From positions 62,001 through 126,000 of the forward strand of contig NZ_JAKKUT010000001.1 in the NCBI RefSeq assembly GCF_029582805.1: 64,000 nt of DNA, in the 5' to 3' direction. The notes under the pieces were generated by a model. That model did not search any database. It worked only from the letters and a program-made list of their open reading frames with translations, and was not told the origin of the DNA. This DNA comes from Candidatus Synechococcus calcipolaris G9 (GTDB lineage Bacteria; Cyanobacteriota; Cyanobacteriia; Thermosynechococcales; Thermosynechococcaceae). The position numbers and the translations under genes were made by a program. This document shows, in pieces, positions 9,175 to 17,617 of the stretch. Each line of letters starts with the position of its first letter. The stretch's first letter is position 1.

Positions 9175-10632
9175 ATGTCAGAGGAAAATTTGTGTTTCTT
9201 ATTAGAAAGTCTAGTAAGCCTGCCCCATGAAACGGAGTGGGTTGAGTTTAAAGTAAATAATGCTGACCCAGAGGATATTGGACAATACTTATCAGCGCTT
9301 TCTAATTCTGCTGCCTTACAGGAAAAACAAACTGGTTACATAGTGTGGGGTGTTGAAGATACTACCCATAATATTTTGGGAACTAGTTTCAAGCCAAAAT
9401 CCGCAAAAGTTGGGTCACAAGAGCTTGAAAATTGGCTTGCAACACAACTGGAGCCACGTATAAACTTTAAAATCTGTCAGTTTCAGTGTAATGGCAACAA
9501 CATTGTCCTATTTGAAATTCCCCGTGCGACCTATATTCCTGTCAAGTTTAAGTCTATTGAATATGTAAGAGTAGGCAGTTACAAAAAGAAACTTGGAGAA
9601 CATCCAGAAAAAGAACGGCAACTATGGTCGATCTTTTCCAAGTATCCTTTTGAAAAGGGAATTTCAGTGGAGAACATTAGAGAGCAAGATATACCAGACT
9701 ATATAGATTATCCAAAGTATTTTGAACTTACAAGCTTAAAGCTTCCTACGGATTTATCCGGCATTCTTCAAAGACTAGAAGCAGAGAAGTTGATCGTGAG
9801 TAAGCCTGGTAGTTCTTATGACATTACTAATCTTGGTGCAATTCTATTTGCAAAAAATTTGTCGGTATTTGAACGTTTGTCTCGAAAAGCTGTTCGAGTG
9901 ATAATGTACCAGGGAAAGAATCGTATTAAAACATTGCGAGAAATGCAAGGGCATATGGGCTATGCTGCTGGTTTTGAAGGTCTAGTTAGCTACATAAACA
10001 ATTTGCTCCCTCAAAATGAAGTAATAAATGAAGCTCTCCGTGCCGAAACTCGGATGTATCCTGAAATTGCCATCCGAGAGCTAGTCGCAAATGCAATTAT
10101 TCACCAGAATTTTGATATTGGTGGAACAGGTCCAATAGTTGAAATTTTCTCAGATCGAATTGAAATCACTAATCCAGGTACACCACTAATTGAGCCTATT
10201 CGTTTTATAGATCAACCGCCACTGTCTAGAAATGAGACACTAGCAGCTTTCATGCGTCGTATTAATGTTTGCGAAGAACGTGGTAGTGGCATTGATAAGG
10301 TAATTCATGCAGTTGAAATGTTTCAACTACCTGCTCCTTCCTTTAAGGTGACAGACAATCATATTCAAGCAATTTTATTTGCACACAAAAAACTATCAGA
10401 CATGGATAAAGACGACAAAGTTAGAGCTTGTTACCAACATGCCTGTCTAAAATTTGTGTCAAACGAGCAAATGACTAATTCTTCCCTACGGCAAAGGTTC
10501 TCAATCGCATCAAATAATGCTTCAATAGCGTCTCGTATTATTTCAGACACAGTCGTGGCGGGTTTTATTAAGCCATACGACCCAAGCAGCGAGTCCAAAA
10601 AGCACGCAAAGTATGTACCGTTTTGGGTCTGA
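9175..10632 (+). CDS. AlbA_2 (Schlafen-type) protein with C-terminal ATPase-like domain
   Basis: 485 aa. The N-terminal ~130 residues read as an AlbA_2 domain (TEWVEFKVNN, then a Gly-containing GYIVWGVED strand and YVRVGSYKKKLGEHPEK). The middle has RELVANAIIHQNFD and PIVEIFSDRIEITNPG followed by ERGSGIDKVIHA, the N-box and glycine motifs of the HATPase_c_4 family. The C-terminal ~80 residues may be a winged helix. Related proteins are annotated as DNA-binding transcriptional regulators or defence-associated. Base composition is clearly AT-richer than the core genes and HIP1 sites are absent, so it was probably acquired. A MITE lies upstream and an attC-like hairpin downstream. Confidence 0.75.
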   Translation: MSEENLCFLLESLVSLPHETEWVEFKVNNADPEDIGQYLSALSNSAALQEKQTGYIVWGVEDTTHNILGTSFKPKSAKVGSQELENWLATQLEPRINFKICQFQCNGNNIVLFEIPRATYIPVKFKSIEYVRVGSYKKKLGEHPEKERQLWSIFSKYPFEKGISVENIREQDIPDYIDYPKYFELTSLKLPTDLSGILQRLEAEKLIVSKPGSSYDITNLGAILFAKNLSVFERLSRKAVRVIMYQGKNRIKTLREMQGHMGYAAGFEGLVSYINNLLPQNEVINEALRAETRMYPEIAIRELVANAIIHQNFDIGGTGPIVEIFSDRIEITNPGTPLIEPIRFIDQPPLSRNETLAAFMRRINVCEERGSGIDKVIHAVEMFQLPAPSFKVTDNHIQAILFAHKKLSDMDKDDKVRACYQHACLKFVSNEQMTNSSLRQRFSIASNNASIASRIISDTVVAGFIKPYDPSSESKKHAKYVPFWV

Positions 10633-10967
10633 GTGAGCTTGACGGTTATTTGACGGTTATTTGATGGGAAGGGGAGTTTTATTAATGCTGCCACTAAAAG
10701 TACTGGTATATAAGGGTTTTAGCTCTGCGCTTTATTTGATGGTTATTTGACTCTATCTGCTTAACACTGGGTGGCAGCGGACGGTTGAAAACCGCTTGTG
10801 CTGCGTTAGAGGTTATCTGCTGCTGCACTTTAGCCGTTAGACCTGAGAATGCCACATTTTCTGTATGTTGGCTGACAAATCTTTGGGAAGAGGGAGGCAC
10901 GTTGCAGCATTTGTGGCAATATTGGGAATCATAGCGATCGCAGAGTAATCGACTCAGGGGGGCGGTT
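10633..10967. other. Spacer with short direct repeats and an attC-like hairpin
   Basis: Directly after the AlbA_2 gene, GACGGTTATTT occurs twice in tandem and GATGGTTATTT once more about 90 bases later. The attC-like site follows. The open frame on the minus strand here is only a by-product of the hairpin and has no protein features. Confidence 0.5.
10759..10842 (+). repeat. attC-like recombination site A
   Basis: Starts with GCTTAAC (RYYYAAC, R'' box form) and ends with GTTAGAC (GTTRRRY, R' box form), 84 bases apart. The arms between pair imperfectly (GGTGGCAGCGGAC against CTGCTGCTGCAC), leaving unpaired bases as in integron attC hairpins. It sits directly behind the accessory AlbA_2 gene, where a cassette attC would be. 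No integrase is visible in the window. Confidence 0.55.
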
Positions 10968-11090
10968 ATGTGTCTAAGTGTTAAACAACAAGGCAATTCA
11001 CCCTACGACCCTAATTTCGTGAAAAAGATGGAAGCCGCCCGGCGAGGTATGAAAAAATATCGGAACGCCTTGGTTGAGTTGGCTAAATGA
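10968..11090 (+). CDS. Small ORF of 40 residues
   Basis: Starts at an ATG with a strong purine-rich leader (AGGGGGG, seven bases upstream) and encodes a lysine/arginine-rich peptide containing SPYDPNFVKKMEAARRGMKK. It shows no domain I recognise and could be a degraded antitoxin or a genuine small protein. Its stop overlaps the ATG region of the next tiny frame. Confidence 0.4.
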   Translation: MCLSVKQQGNSPYDPNFVKKMEAARRGMKKYRNALVELAK

Positions 11091-11164
11091 TGAAGTCTTG
11101 TTGGTTAGACATTTATGATGGAGGAAGAGTAGTACCCTCAGGCTGTGCAAAGTCTAAGCCGTGA
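11090..11164 (+). CDS. Possible 24-residue leader ORF
   Basis: ATG at 11090 overlaps the stop of the 40-residue ORF (ATGATG), and its TGA at 11162-11164 overlaps the GTG at 11161 of the LpxB-like gene. Translation gives MKSCWLDIYDGG and onward. The overlapping stop/start junctions hint at translational coupling, but a frame this short could be chance. Confidence 0.2.
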   Translation: MKSCWLDIYDGGRVVPSGCAKSKP

Positions 11165-12579
11165 TACAGGGTGAGGACGTGGTTACACATCGAATGGAGC
11201 AATCCCTTAAGCCTCAGGATACCGCTGAACCCCTAGATATTCTCATTCTCTCCAATGGGCCCGGGGAATTGGCAACTTGGGTCTATCCAGTACTACGGGC
11301 CTTTGCTCCTGTAACAATCCCCCTGCGAATTTCCCTAGTTCTAGCTCCCTGTCCCCATGCCAGTGGTCAAGAGGCGGCGATCGCCCAGGCCTATGGGGGC
11401 ATCGATCGGGTGCAAGGGGCAGAGCATTTTTGGCCCTTTTTACTGTGGGGGCAAACCAAAGACCATTGGGATTGGTCAAAACGGGGGGTTGTTCTTTTTT
11501 TAGGGGGCGATCAGTTTTTTGCCGTGGTCCTAGCAAAGCGGTTGGGCTATGGCTGTGTGGTCTATGCCGAATGGGAAGCCCGTTGGTTAGCCTGGGTCGA
11601 TCGGGTCGGTCTGCGGCGTGGGGATGGGCAGCCGATCGCCGATCGCTATCGCCATAAGGTGGAGATCATTGGCGATTTAATGAGTGAGTCCGGTACGCGG
11701 GATGGGGATCCCAGGGCAGCAGTTTATGCAAAATTGGGGATTGCTGCAGATCGCCCCCTTGTCGCCCTAATGCCGGGATCAAAGGCCAACAAATTAAAGA
11801 TTGGGGTTCCCCTGTGTGTGGGGATTGGCGATCGCCTCCATCAAGGGCAGCCCGATGTTTGCTGTATTATTCCCGTCGCTCCCAGCTTAACGTTAGAGCA
11901 TCTGGCCAGCTATGCCGACCCCGATCAAAACAGTGACTTTAAGTACAGTGGTGGGATCGACGCTACCCTCGTCCAACCGGAGACGGGTCTGCCCTATCTC
12001 CTCACCCCCCAGGGGGCGAAAATCTATCTTTGGCAGGACGTTCCCAACTATGATTTACTCTCCTGTGTGCAAATCTGTGTGACCACAGTGGGGGCAAATA
12101 CCGCCGAATTGGCCTCCCTGGCCATTCCCATGATCGTTCTCTTGCCCGCCCAGCAACTTAGGATTAGCCGTGTCCATTCCTGGGAAGGGTTAGCAGGGAT
12201 GTTAGTGGATTTACCGGCGATCGGCTATTGGTGGACTCGTTTAGTCTTTTGGTTGGTGGTGTTTCATGGTCTGGGCTGGCGGCGATCGTGGCAGTTTTTA
12301 ACCAGTTCGGAAACCAACTGGGACTTAGTGAAAGAGGGCCTGGGGTTACGGGCCTGGCCCAATCTATGGGCCGGCAAGGAAATTGTCCCTGAATTGGTGG
12401 GGCCCTTAGAACCGGCAGATGTGGCGGATCAAATTAGGGATTACCTTGACCATCCCCATCGCCTTCAGGAGATGCGCCATGCCCTAGAGGAGGTGCGGGG
12501 GCAACCGGGAGCCGCCCAGGCCCTTGTTAATATGGTGATGACGGTAGGAGAGATGGCCGCAGAGGATACCTTACCTTGA
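11161..12579 (+). CDS. Lipid-A-disaccharide synthase-related glycosyltransferase
   Basis: 472 aa, GT-B fold resembling LpxB: an N-terminal ILSNGPGELATWV loop, central LMPGSKANKLKIG, and a C-terminal CVTTVGANTAELASL donor-binding segment. Cyanobacteria carry this LpxB-related family although many lack lipid A, so the substrate is unknown. GTG 11161 is the longest start; ATG 11194 is an alternative that still precedes the conserved LDILILSNGPGE. It overlaps the next gene by four bases. Confidence 0.75.
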   Translation: MIQGEDVVTHRMEQSLKPQDTAEPLDILILSNGPGELATWVYPVLRAFAPVTIPLRISLVLAPCPHASGQEAAIAQAYGGIDRVQGAEHFWPFLLWGQTKDHWDWSKRGVVLFLGGDQFFAVVLAKRLGYGCVVYAEWEARWLAWVDRVGLRRGDGQPIADRYRHKVEIIGDLMSESGTRDGDPRAAVYAKLGIAADRPLVALMPGSKANKLKIGVPLCVGIGDRLHQGQPDVCCIIPVAPSLTLEHLASYADPDQNSDFKYSGGIDATLVQPETGLPYLLTPQGAKIYLWQDVPNYDLLSCVQICVTTVGANTAELASLAIPMIVLLPAQQLRISRVHSWEGLAGMLVDLPAIGYWWTRLVFWLVVFHGLGWRRSWQFLTSSETNWDLVKEGLGLRAWPNLWAGKEIVPELVGPLEPADVADQIRDYLDHPHRLQEMRHALEEVRGQPGAAQALVNMVMTVGEMAAEDTLP

Positions 12580-13292
12580 ACATCCTAGGGTTGAGACCTC
12601 CTTTGATGGCAACGCCAAACCCAGAACCCCATCTCCTCTGGGGGGGATTTTTAGTCTTACTTTGGCTAGGCCTGCTTCTCTTGGCCTCTGAACTGGTCTA
12701 TCGATTTTGCCAGGATGGAGCAGAAATTGCCCGTAAAATTGTCCACATTGGGGCTGGCCATGTGATTTTGATTGCCTGGTGGCAGAATATCCCTACGGTA
12801 TGGGGGGTCGCGGTTTCCTTGGGGGTCAGTCTTCTCACCCTCATTTCCTATCGCTATCCCCTCTTTCCCAGTATCAGTGGCGTTGGCCGCAAAAGTTGGG
12901 GTACTTTTTTCTATGCCCTGAGTATGGCGATTTTGATTGCGGTTTATTGGCCGCAGCAGCCCGCGTTTGCCATCCTCGGAATTTTAATTATGACCTGGGC
13001 CGATGGGTTCGCAGCCCTGGTGGGTAAACGGTTTGGTCGCCACCCCTACGTTCTCTGGGGGAGCAGAAAAAGCTGGGAAGGCTCTTTAACCATGGCGGGG
13101 GTCAGTTGTATAGTGACGCTGTTTGTTCTCTGGCTAACCTTTGGCTGGCATCAACAGCTTTGGATCATTGCCCCTGTGGTGGGTTTAGCCGCCATGGCCT
13201 TGGAGACCCTCTCTTGGCGAGGGTTGGATAATCTCACGGTTCCCCTGGGGAGTGCCACCCTTTGTTTTCTCTTAACCCAGGGGCTATTTTGA
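12576..13292 (+). CDS. Phytol/dolichol kinase-like membrane protein (SEC59/VTE5 family)
   Basis: Polytopic membrane protein of 238 aa with about seven hydrophobic segments. ARKIVHIGAGH near the N terminus and ADGFAALVGKRFG with GSRKSWEGSLTM are typical of the CTP-dependent polyprenol kinase family; cyanobacterial members phosphorylate phytol for salvage into tocopherol and phylloquinone. The TTG start at 12576 overlaps the upstream stop (TTGA); ATG 12606 is an alternative. Assignment as phytol kinase is an inference from the family. Confidence 0.7.
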   Translation: MNILGLRPPLMATPNPEPHLLWGGFLVLLWLGLLLLASELVYRFCQDGAEIARKIVHIGAGHVILIAWWQNIPTVWGVAVSLGVSLLTLISYRYPLFPSISGVGRKSWGTFFYALSMAILIAVYWPQQPAFAILGILIMTWADGFAALVGKRFGRHPYVLWGSRKSWEGSLTMAGVSCIVTLFVLWLTFGWHQQLWIIAPVVGLAAMALETLSWRGLDNLTVPLGSATLCFLLTQGLF

Positions 13293-14947
13293 TGGAACTG
13301 TTGAATAATCCCTTTTACGAAACAGCATTTTTACTGATTATTTCTGCCACATTGGGGGCGATCGCCCTGAAATTGCGGCAACCCTTAATTATTGCCTTTA
13401 TTGCCGTGGGACTTTTGGCAGGGCCCTCGGTGTTGGGCTGGTTCAAACCCAGTCCGCAAATTGAACTGCTCTCGGAATTAGGTATTTCCCTGCTGTTATT
13501 TGTGGTGGGCTTAAAACTAGACCTGCATCTAATCCGCAGTATGGGGATCGTCTCCCTCACTACCGGCCTCGGCCAGGTCATTTTTACATCCGTGATCGGT
13601 TTTTTAATCAGTTTGGGGTTGGGCTATGGCTTCTTAAATGCCCTCTACATTGCCGTTGCCCTCACCTTTTCCAGCACCATTATCATTGTCAAGTTACTCT
13701 CGGATAAGCGAGAAATCGACTCCCTCCATGGCCGCATTGCCCTTGGTTTTTTGATTGTCCAGGATTTGGTGGTGGTGCTAGTGATGATTATGCTCTCTAG
13801 CCTGCGGGACACTGAGGGTATTTCCATTCCCATGATTGTTATATCCCTAGTCCTGAAGGGAGGGGTACTCTTGGGTGGGGTGGCCCTCTTGATGGCCTAT
13901 GCCCTGCCGAAACTGCTACACCATCTGGCAAAATCCCAGGAGCTACTCTTACTCTTTGCCATTGCCTGGGCCGTCTCCCTGTCGGCGGCCAGTGAACTAT
14001 TGGACTTTAGTGCGGAGGTGGGGGCTTTTTTAGCGGGGATTAGTTTAGCCTCGACCACCTACCGGGAAGCGATCGCTGCCCGTTTAGTGAGTATTCGTGA
14101 TTTTCTACTCCTGTTCTTTTTTGTGAACCTTGGCTCCCATCTCAATTTGAGTGTTTTGGGGGATCAATTCCTACCGGCGATCGTTCTTTCCCTCTTTGTC
14201 CTGATTGGCAACCCCCTGATTGTCATGATCATTATGGGCTACCTCGGCTATCGCAAACGTACCGGACTTTTGGCGGGCTTAACGGTGGCTCAAATTAGTG
14301 AATTTTCCCTGATTTTAGTGGCTTTGGGCCTCAACTTAGGGCATATTGATGAATCCACCGTGGGGTTAATTACCCTAGTGGGGATTATTACCATTGGCCT
14401 GTCCACCTATTTGATTCTCTACTCCCATATCCTCTACGAGTTTCTTGCGCCCTACCTAGGCATCTTTGAACGGAAAATTCCCCACCGAGAAGAAGCGGGG
14501 GATACCCCTGAAAGTTCCTTGGATGTGGATGTCGTGGTCTATGGCCTGGGCCGGTATGGGGGCTGGTTGGTGAATCGTCTACGCCATAAGGGTTTAGAGG
14601 TCTATGGGGTAGACTTTGACCCGGAAAATGTACGCCGCTGGCGACGACAGGGCCTTTCTGCCCACTACGGCGATGCCGAAGATCCGGAATATCCTAGCCA
14701 TCTTCCCCTCAATACGGCCAAATGGGTGGTGAGTAGCCTGCCCGGAACGAGGATCAATCTCACCCTCCTTCATTCCCTACGTCATCATGGATACCAGGGA
14801 AAAATTGCCGTCACTGTCCACCAAGATCACGAAGATGAAATTTTACGGAACAGGGATGTGGACTTGGTTTTGCGCCCCTTTGTGGATGCAGCGGAGCAGG
14901 CGGCCGATGAACTTCTAGAGGATCTCCGGGGACAGCAACTTATATAA
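13292..14947 (+). CDS. CPA2-family cation/proton antiporter with TrkA-N domain
   Basis: About 551 residues. The N-terminal ~390 form a Na+/H+-exchanger (KefB-like) domain with 11-13 membrane segments (ELGISLLLFVVGLKLDL, ALTFSSTIIIVKLLSDK). The C-terminal part starts with a Rossmann motif, VYGLGRYGGWLV, followed by acidic VDFDP, an RCK/TrkA-N nucleotide-binding domain that gates transport. ATG at 13292 overlaps the upstream TGA (TGATG), so it is translationally coupled to the kinase-like gene. The transported ion (K+ or Na+) cannot be told from sequence. Confidence 0.88.
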   Translation: MELLNNPFYETAFLLIISATLGAIALKLRQPLIIAFIAVGLLAGPSVLGWFKPSPQIELLSELGISLLLFVVGLKLDLHLIRSMGIVSLTTGLGQVIFTSVIGFLISLGLGYGFLNALYIAVALTFSSTIIIVKLLSDKREIDSLHGRIALGFLIVQDLVVVLVMIMLSSLRDTEGISIPMIVISLVLKGGVLLGGVALLMAYALPKLLHHLAKSQELLLLFAIAWAVSLSAASELLDFSAEVGAFLAGISLASTTYREAIAARLVSIRDFLLLFFFVNLGSHLNLSVLGDQFLPAIVLSLFVLIGNPLIVMIIMGYLGYRKRTGLLAGLTVAQISEFSLILVALGLNLGHIDESTVGLITLVGIITIGLSTYLILYSHILYEFLAPYLGIFERKIPHREEAGDTPESSLDVDVVVYGLGRYGGWLVNRLRHKGLEVYGVDFDPENVRRWRRQGLSAHYGDAEDPEYPSHLPLNTAKWVVSSLPGTRINLTLLHSLRHHGYQGKIAVTVHQDHEDEILRNRDVDLVLRPFVDAAEQAADELLEDLRGQQLI

Positions 14948-14958
14948 TGTTTGCCCGA

Positions 14959-15843
14959 TCAAAATTCGGCAATGAGTTCACTGAGGGCCGCTGCATCTGC
15001 CCAATAGACTTGATTACAAAACTGACAGGTGGCCTCGGCTTTAGCATCTGTGGCTAAAATATCTTTTAATTCTTCACAGCCCAATATTTTTAGGGCCCCC
15101 AGCATCCGCTCCTGGGAACAGCCACAGTGAAAACGTAGCAGTTGGTTTTGGGGCAAAATTTCCATGCCCATATCTGCCAAGAGTTCCCCAAAAATATCCG
15201 GTAAGGTTCGTCCCTGCTGAATCAGGGGGGTAAAGCTTTGGAGTGCGGCAACACGCTCCTCTAGGGTACTAATTAGGGTTTCATCTTCTGCTGATTTGGG
15301 AAGAATCTGCACCATCAAACCACCGGCCGCTGTCACCCCCGCCTCACCAACAAATACGCCTAAGAGTAGGGCAGAGGCGGTTTGCTCAGAGGTGGCTAAA
15401 TAATAGGTGACATCCTCGGCAATTTCACCGGAAACCAGTTCCACCGTACTGGAGTAGGGATAGCCATAGCCAATATCACGGATTACATAGAGAAATCCTT
15501 GATTCCCCACGGCTCCCCCCACATCCAGCTTGCCTTGGGGTGTTGGCGGTAGCTCAATCTGGGGATTCTGCACATAGCCGCGCACCGTGCCATTACATCC
15601 GGCATCCACCATAATGCTGCCCAGGGGGCCATCCCCCTCAATCCGCAAATTCACCCGTGCTTGGGGCTGCTTCATACTGGAGGCTAAGAGCAACCCCGCT
15701 GCCATGGAACGCCCTAGGGCCGCCGTACCCACGTAGGATAGTTGATGACGTTGGCGAGCTTCTTCGGTAAGTTGAGTGGTAATCACCCCTACGGCCCGAA
15801 TGCCATCGGCGGCGGCCGTTGCGCGAATTAATTGATCAGCCAT
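14959..15843 (-). CDS. hslO: Hsp33, redox-regulated holdase chaperone
   Basis: Cytoplasmic chaperone activated by oxidative unfolding. The C-terminal zinc centre is intact: FHCGCSQE (Cys-x-Cys) and TCQFCNQ (Cys-x2-Cys). The N-terminal domain begins ADQLIRATAAADGIRA and length (294 aa) is normal. It converges with the CPA2 gene; the 11-base gap leaves no room for a separate terminator. Confidence 0.95.
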   Translation of the reverse strand: MADQLIRATAAADGIRAVGVITTQLTEEARQRHQLSYVGTAALGRSMAAGLLLASSMKQPQARVNLRIEGDGPLGSIMVDAGCNGTVRGYVQNPQIELPPTPQGKLDVGGAVGNQGFLYVIRDIGYGYPYSSTVELVSGEIAEDVTYYLATSEQTASALLLGVFVGEAGVTAAGGLMVQILPKSAEDETLISTLEERVAALQSFTPLIQQGRTLPDIFGELLADMGMEILPQNQLLRFHCGCSQERMLGALKILGCEELKDILATDAKAEATCQFCNQVYWADAAALSELIAEF

Positions 15844-15855
15844 GAATTCCTAAGT

Positions 15856-16140
15856 CTAAAATTTTGACTTGGCCTCTTCAAAGGCACTGGCTAATTCATT
15901 CCAGGCCCCTTCCATTCCCTGCTTCACACTTTCCCAGGCCTCTTCACTGGAGCCTTTTAACTCCTCTAGTTTGGCCTGCATCTCATCCCGCTTGGTGGTG
16001 AGTTCGGCAATTTTTTTATCCAATTCGCCTTTGGCTTCAGCCCCAGCACCATCAGCTTTGACCTTCAGTTCATCTAATTTTGCGCCCCATTCCTGGAGCT
16101 TGGCTTCCATCTCGCCTTGGGAGGTTGTTCGATCAACCAT
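15856..16140 (-). CDS. Small coiled-coil hypothetical protein
   Basis: About 94 residues of charged helix rich in Lys, Glu and Ala, with a heptad-like pattern (KLDELKVKADGAG, KRDEMQAKLEELKG). I chose the ATG at 16140 because GAGG lies eight bases upstream; the frame stays open to 16200. No signal peptide or membrane segment. It is 12 bases upstream of hslO in the same direction and may be cotranscribed. Function unknown. Confidence 0.6.
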   Translation of the reverse strand: MVDRTTSQGEMEAKLQEWGAKLDELKVKADGAGAEAKGELDKKIAELTTKRDEMQAKLEELKGSSEEAWESVKQGMEGAWNELASAFEEAKSKF

Positions 16141-16204
16141 GGGCATTACCTCGCTATCAATACATCTAAAGTTTAGGGGAGAACCCAGGGTTTTGTCCAA
16201 AATA

Positions 16205-16224
16205 TATTACTGTATAGTGATATA
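16205..16224. promoter_or_regulatory. Imperfect palindrome between divergent genes
   Basis: ATATTAC-TGTATA-GTGATAT is a near-perfect inverted repeat in the divergent promoter region of the coiled-coil gene and the persulfide dioxygenase gene. It could be the operator of an ArsR-type sulfur sensor, as known for other persulfide operons, but no regulator gene is nearby. Confidence 0.3.
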
Positions 16225-16274
16225 GTAAAGTTAGGCGGCAGAAAAATAACGACCTAGCGAAGGACGTGATCTCT

Positions 16275-16976
16275 ATGCTTTTTCGACAGCTTTTTGATCC
16301 AGATACCAGCACCTATACCTACCTCATTGCCGATGAAGAAACACAAACAGCGGTGTTAGTGGATACAGTGATTGAGCAGGTTGCCCGAGATTTGACCTTG
16401 CTGCAAGAGTTGGGTCTATCCCTACGCTATTGCCTGGAAACCCATGTCCATGCGGATCACATTACTGGTGCAGGACTGCTACGACAACATACGGGGTGTA
16501 CAACGGTGGTTCCCCAGGGAGCCAATGTGGACTGTGCCAATGAATTTTTACGGGATGCTCAGCGTCTTCCTTTGGGCAAGATAGACATCTTGGCGATCGC
16601 CACCCCTGGGCACACCGACAGCCACATGGCCTACTTGGTGAATGACACCCATTTACTGACGGGAGATGCCCTGTTTATTCGCGGCTGTGGTCGCACTGAT
16701 TTCCAAAGTGGCGATGCCGGAACCCTCTACGATGTGGTGACGCAGCGGTTATTTCAGTTGCCGGAGTCCACGCTAGTTTATCCCGGCCATGATTACCGTG
16801 GGCATACCGTCTCAACCATTGGTGAGGAAAAAACATGGAATCCTCGCTTTCGCGATCGCAGCCGGACGGAGTTTATCCAGTACATGGATCAGCTAAATTT
16901 ACCCAACCCCAAGAAAATCATGGAAGCCGTGCCCGCCAATGAGCAGTGTGGGCAGATGGTAAGCTCTACTGCCTGA
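16275..16976 (+). CDS. ETHE1-like persulfide dioxygenase (metallo-beta-lactamase fold)
   Basis: Oxidises glutathione persulfide to sulfite in the ETHE1 family. The metal-binding motif THVHADH is present, with further ligands in TPGHTDSH, TGDALFIRGCGRTDF and YPGHDY; the short C-terminal region NPRF is ETHE1-like. ATG at 16275 gives MLFRQLFD, the usual N terminus; a GTG at 16266 is upstream. It leads a three-gene run with a rhodanese and a TauE exporter, matching the sulfide-detoxification logic of dioxygenase, sulfurtransferase and sulfite export. Confidence 0.88.
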   Translation: MLFRQLFDPDTSTYTYLIADEETQTAVLVDTVIEQVARDLTLLQELGLSLRYCLETHVHADHITGAGLLRQHTGCTTVVPQGANVDCANEFLRDAQRLPLGKIDILAIATPGHTDSHMAYLVNDTHLLTGDALFIRGCGRTDFQSGDAGTLYDVVTQRLFQLPESTLVYPGHDYRGHTVSTIGEEKTWNPRFRDRSRTEFIQYMDQLNLPNPKKIMEAVPANEQCGQMVSSTA

Positions 16977-17032
16977 ATCGAGAAACCCTGAACGCTTAAA
17001 CCCTGAATCATAAAACTTTGAGGAAATCAACA

Positions 17033-17602
17033 ATGAACCAACTGACATCGGAACAGACCCCACCGGATACCAGTTATCTGATTGATGCGCCAACATTGAA
17101 GACTTGGCTAGAGGATAGGGCCGTGGTACTTGTCGATGTGCGGGAGCCGGGGGAGTATGCCAATGAACATATTCCTGGGGCCCAATCCATTCCCCTTGCA
17201 CGACTCGATCGCAGTGCCCTTAATCTGGAGTCAAATCAACGATTGGTGCTGTATTGCCAGTCGGGTAAACGATCGGCTCAAGGGGCGCAAAAACTAGCCG
17301 CGGCAGGCGTAACAGATATCCATGAATTGGGTCAGGGCATTCTCGCCTGGAAAAATGCCGGTTATGGCGTAATCAAGGAAGCGGGGGCCCCGATCAGTCT
17401 CTTTCGCCAGGTACAAATTGCGGCGGGTGTGCTGATTACCCTAGGCTTAGTGGTTGGTTTGGCCGTAACCCCTTGGGGATTTGCCCTCACCGGCTTTGTG
17501 GGCCTGGGTTTAACCTTTGCGGGGATAACAGGTACCTGTGGGATGGGAATGCTTTTAGCCAAACTCCCCTACAACCGTCGTGCAAATCAACGTTGGAGCT
17601 AA
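17033..17602 (+). CDS. Rhodanese with C-terminal membrane hairpin
   Basis: Sulfurtransferase. The N-terminal ~110 residues form a rhodanese domain with VDVREPGEY and the active-site loop YCQSGKRSAQ (catalytic Cys). The last ~70 residues form two hydrophobic segments (VLITLGLVVGLAV and LTGFVGLGLTFAG) like the DUF2892 family, anchoring it to the membrane. ATG 17033 follows AGGA at good spacing. It probably passes persulfide sulfur to or from the upstream dioxygenase. Confidence 0.88.
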   Translation: MNQLTSEQTPPDTSYLIDAPTLKTWLEDRAVVLVDVREPGEYANEHIPGAQSIPLARLDRSALNLESNQRLVLYCQSGKRSAQGAQKLAAAGVTDIHELGQGILAWKNAGYGVIKEAGAPISLFRQVQIAAGVLITLGLVVGLAVTPWGFALTGFVGLGLTFAGITGTCGMGMLLAKLPYNRRANQRWS

Positions 17603-17617
17603 TCCCTAGGACGTGCC

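Noticed and set aside
10642-10665. Tandem GACGGTTATTT repeats after the AlbA_2 gene
   Set aside because: Only two adjacent copies and one variant; too few to call a repeat array.
10694-10996. Minus-strand frame of 100 codons
   Set aside because: It runs across attC-like site A and a spacer; the peptide is Cys/His-scattered with no fold-like pattern, so it is a by-product of the hairpin.
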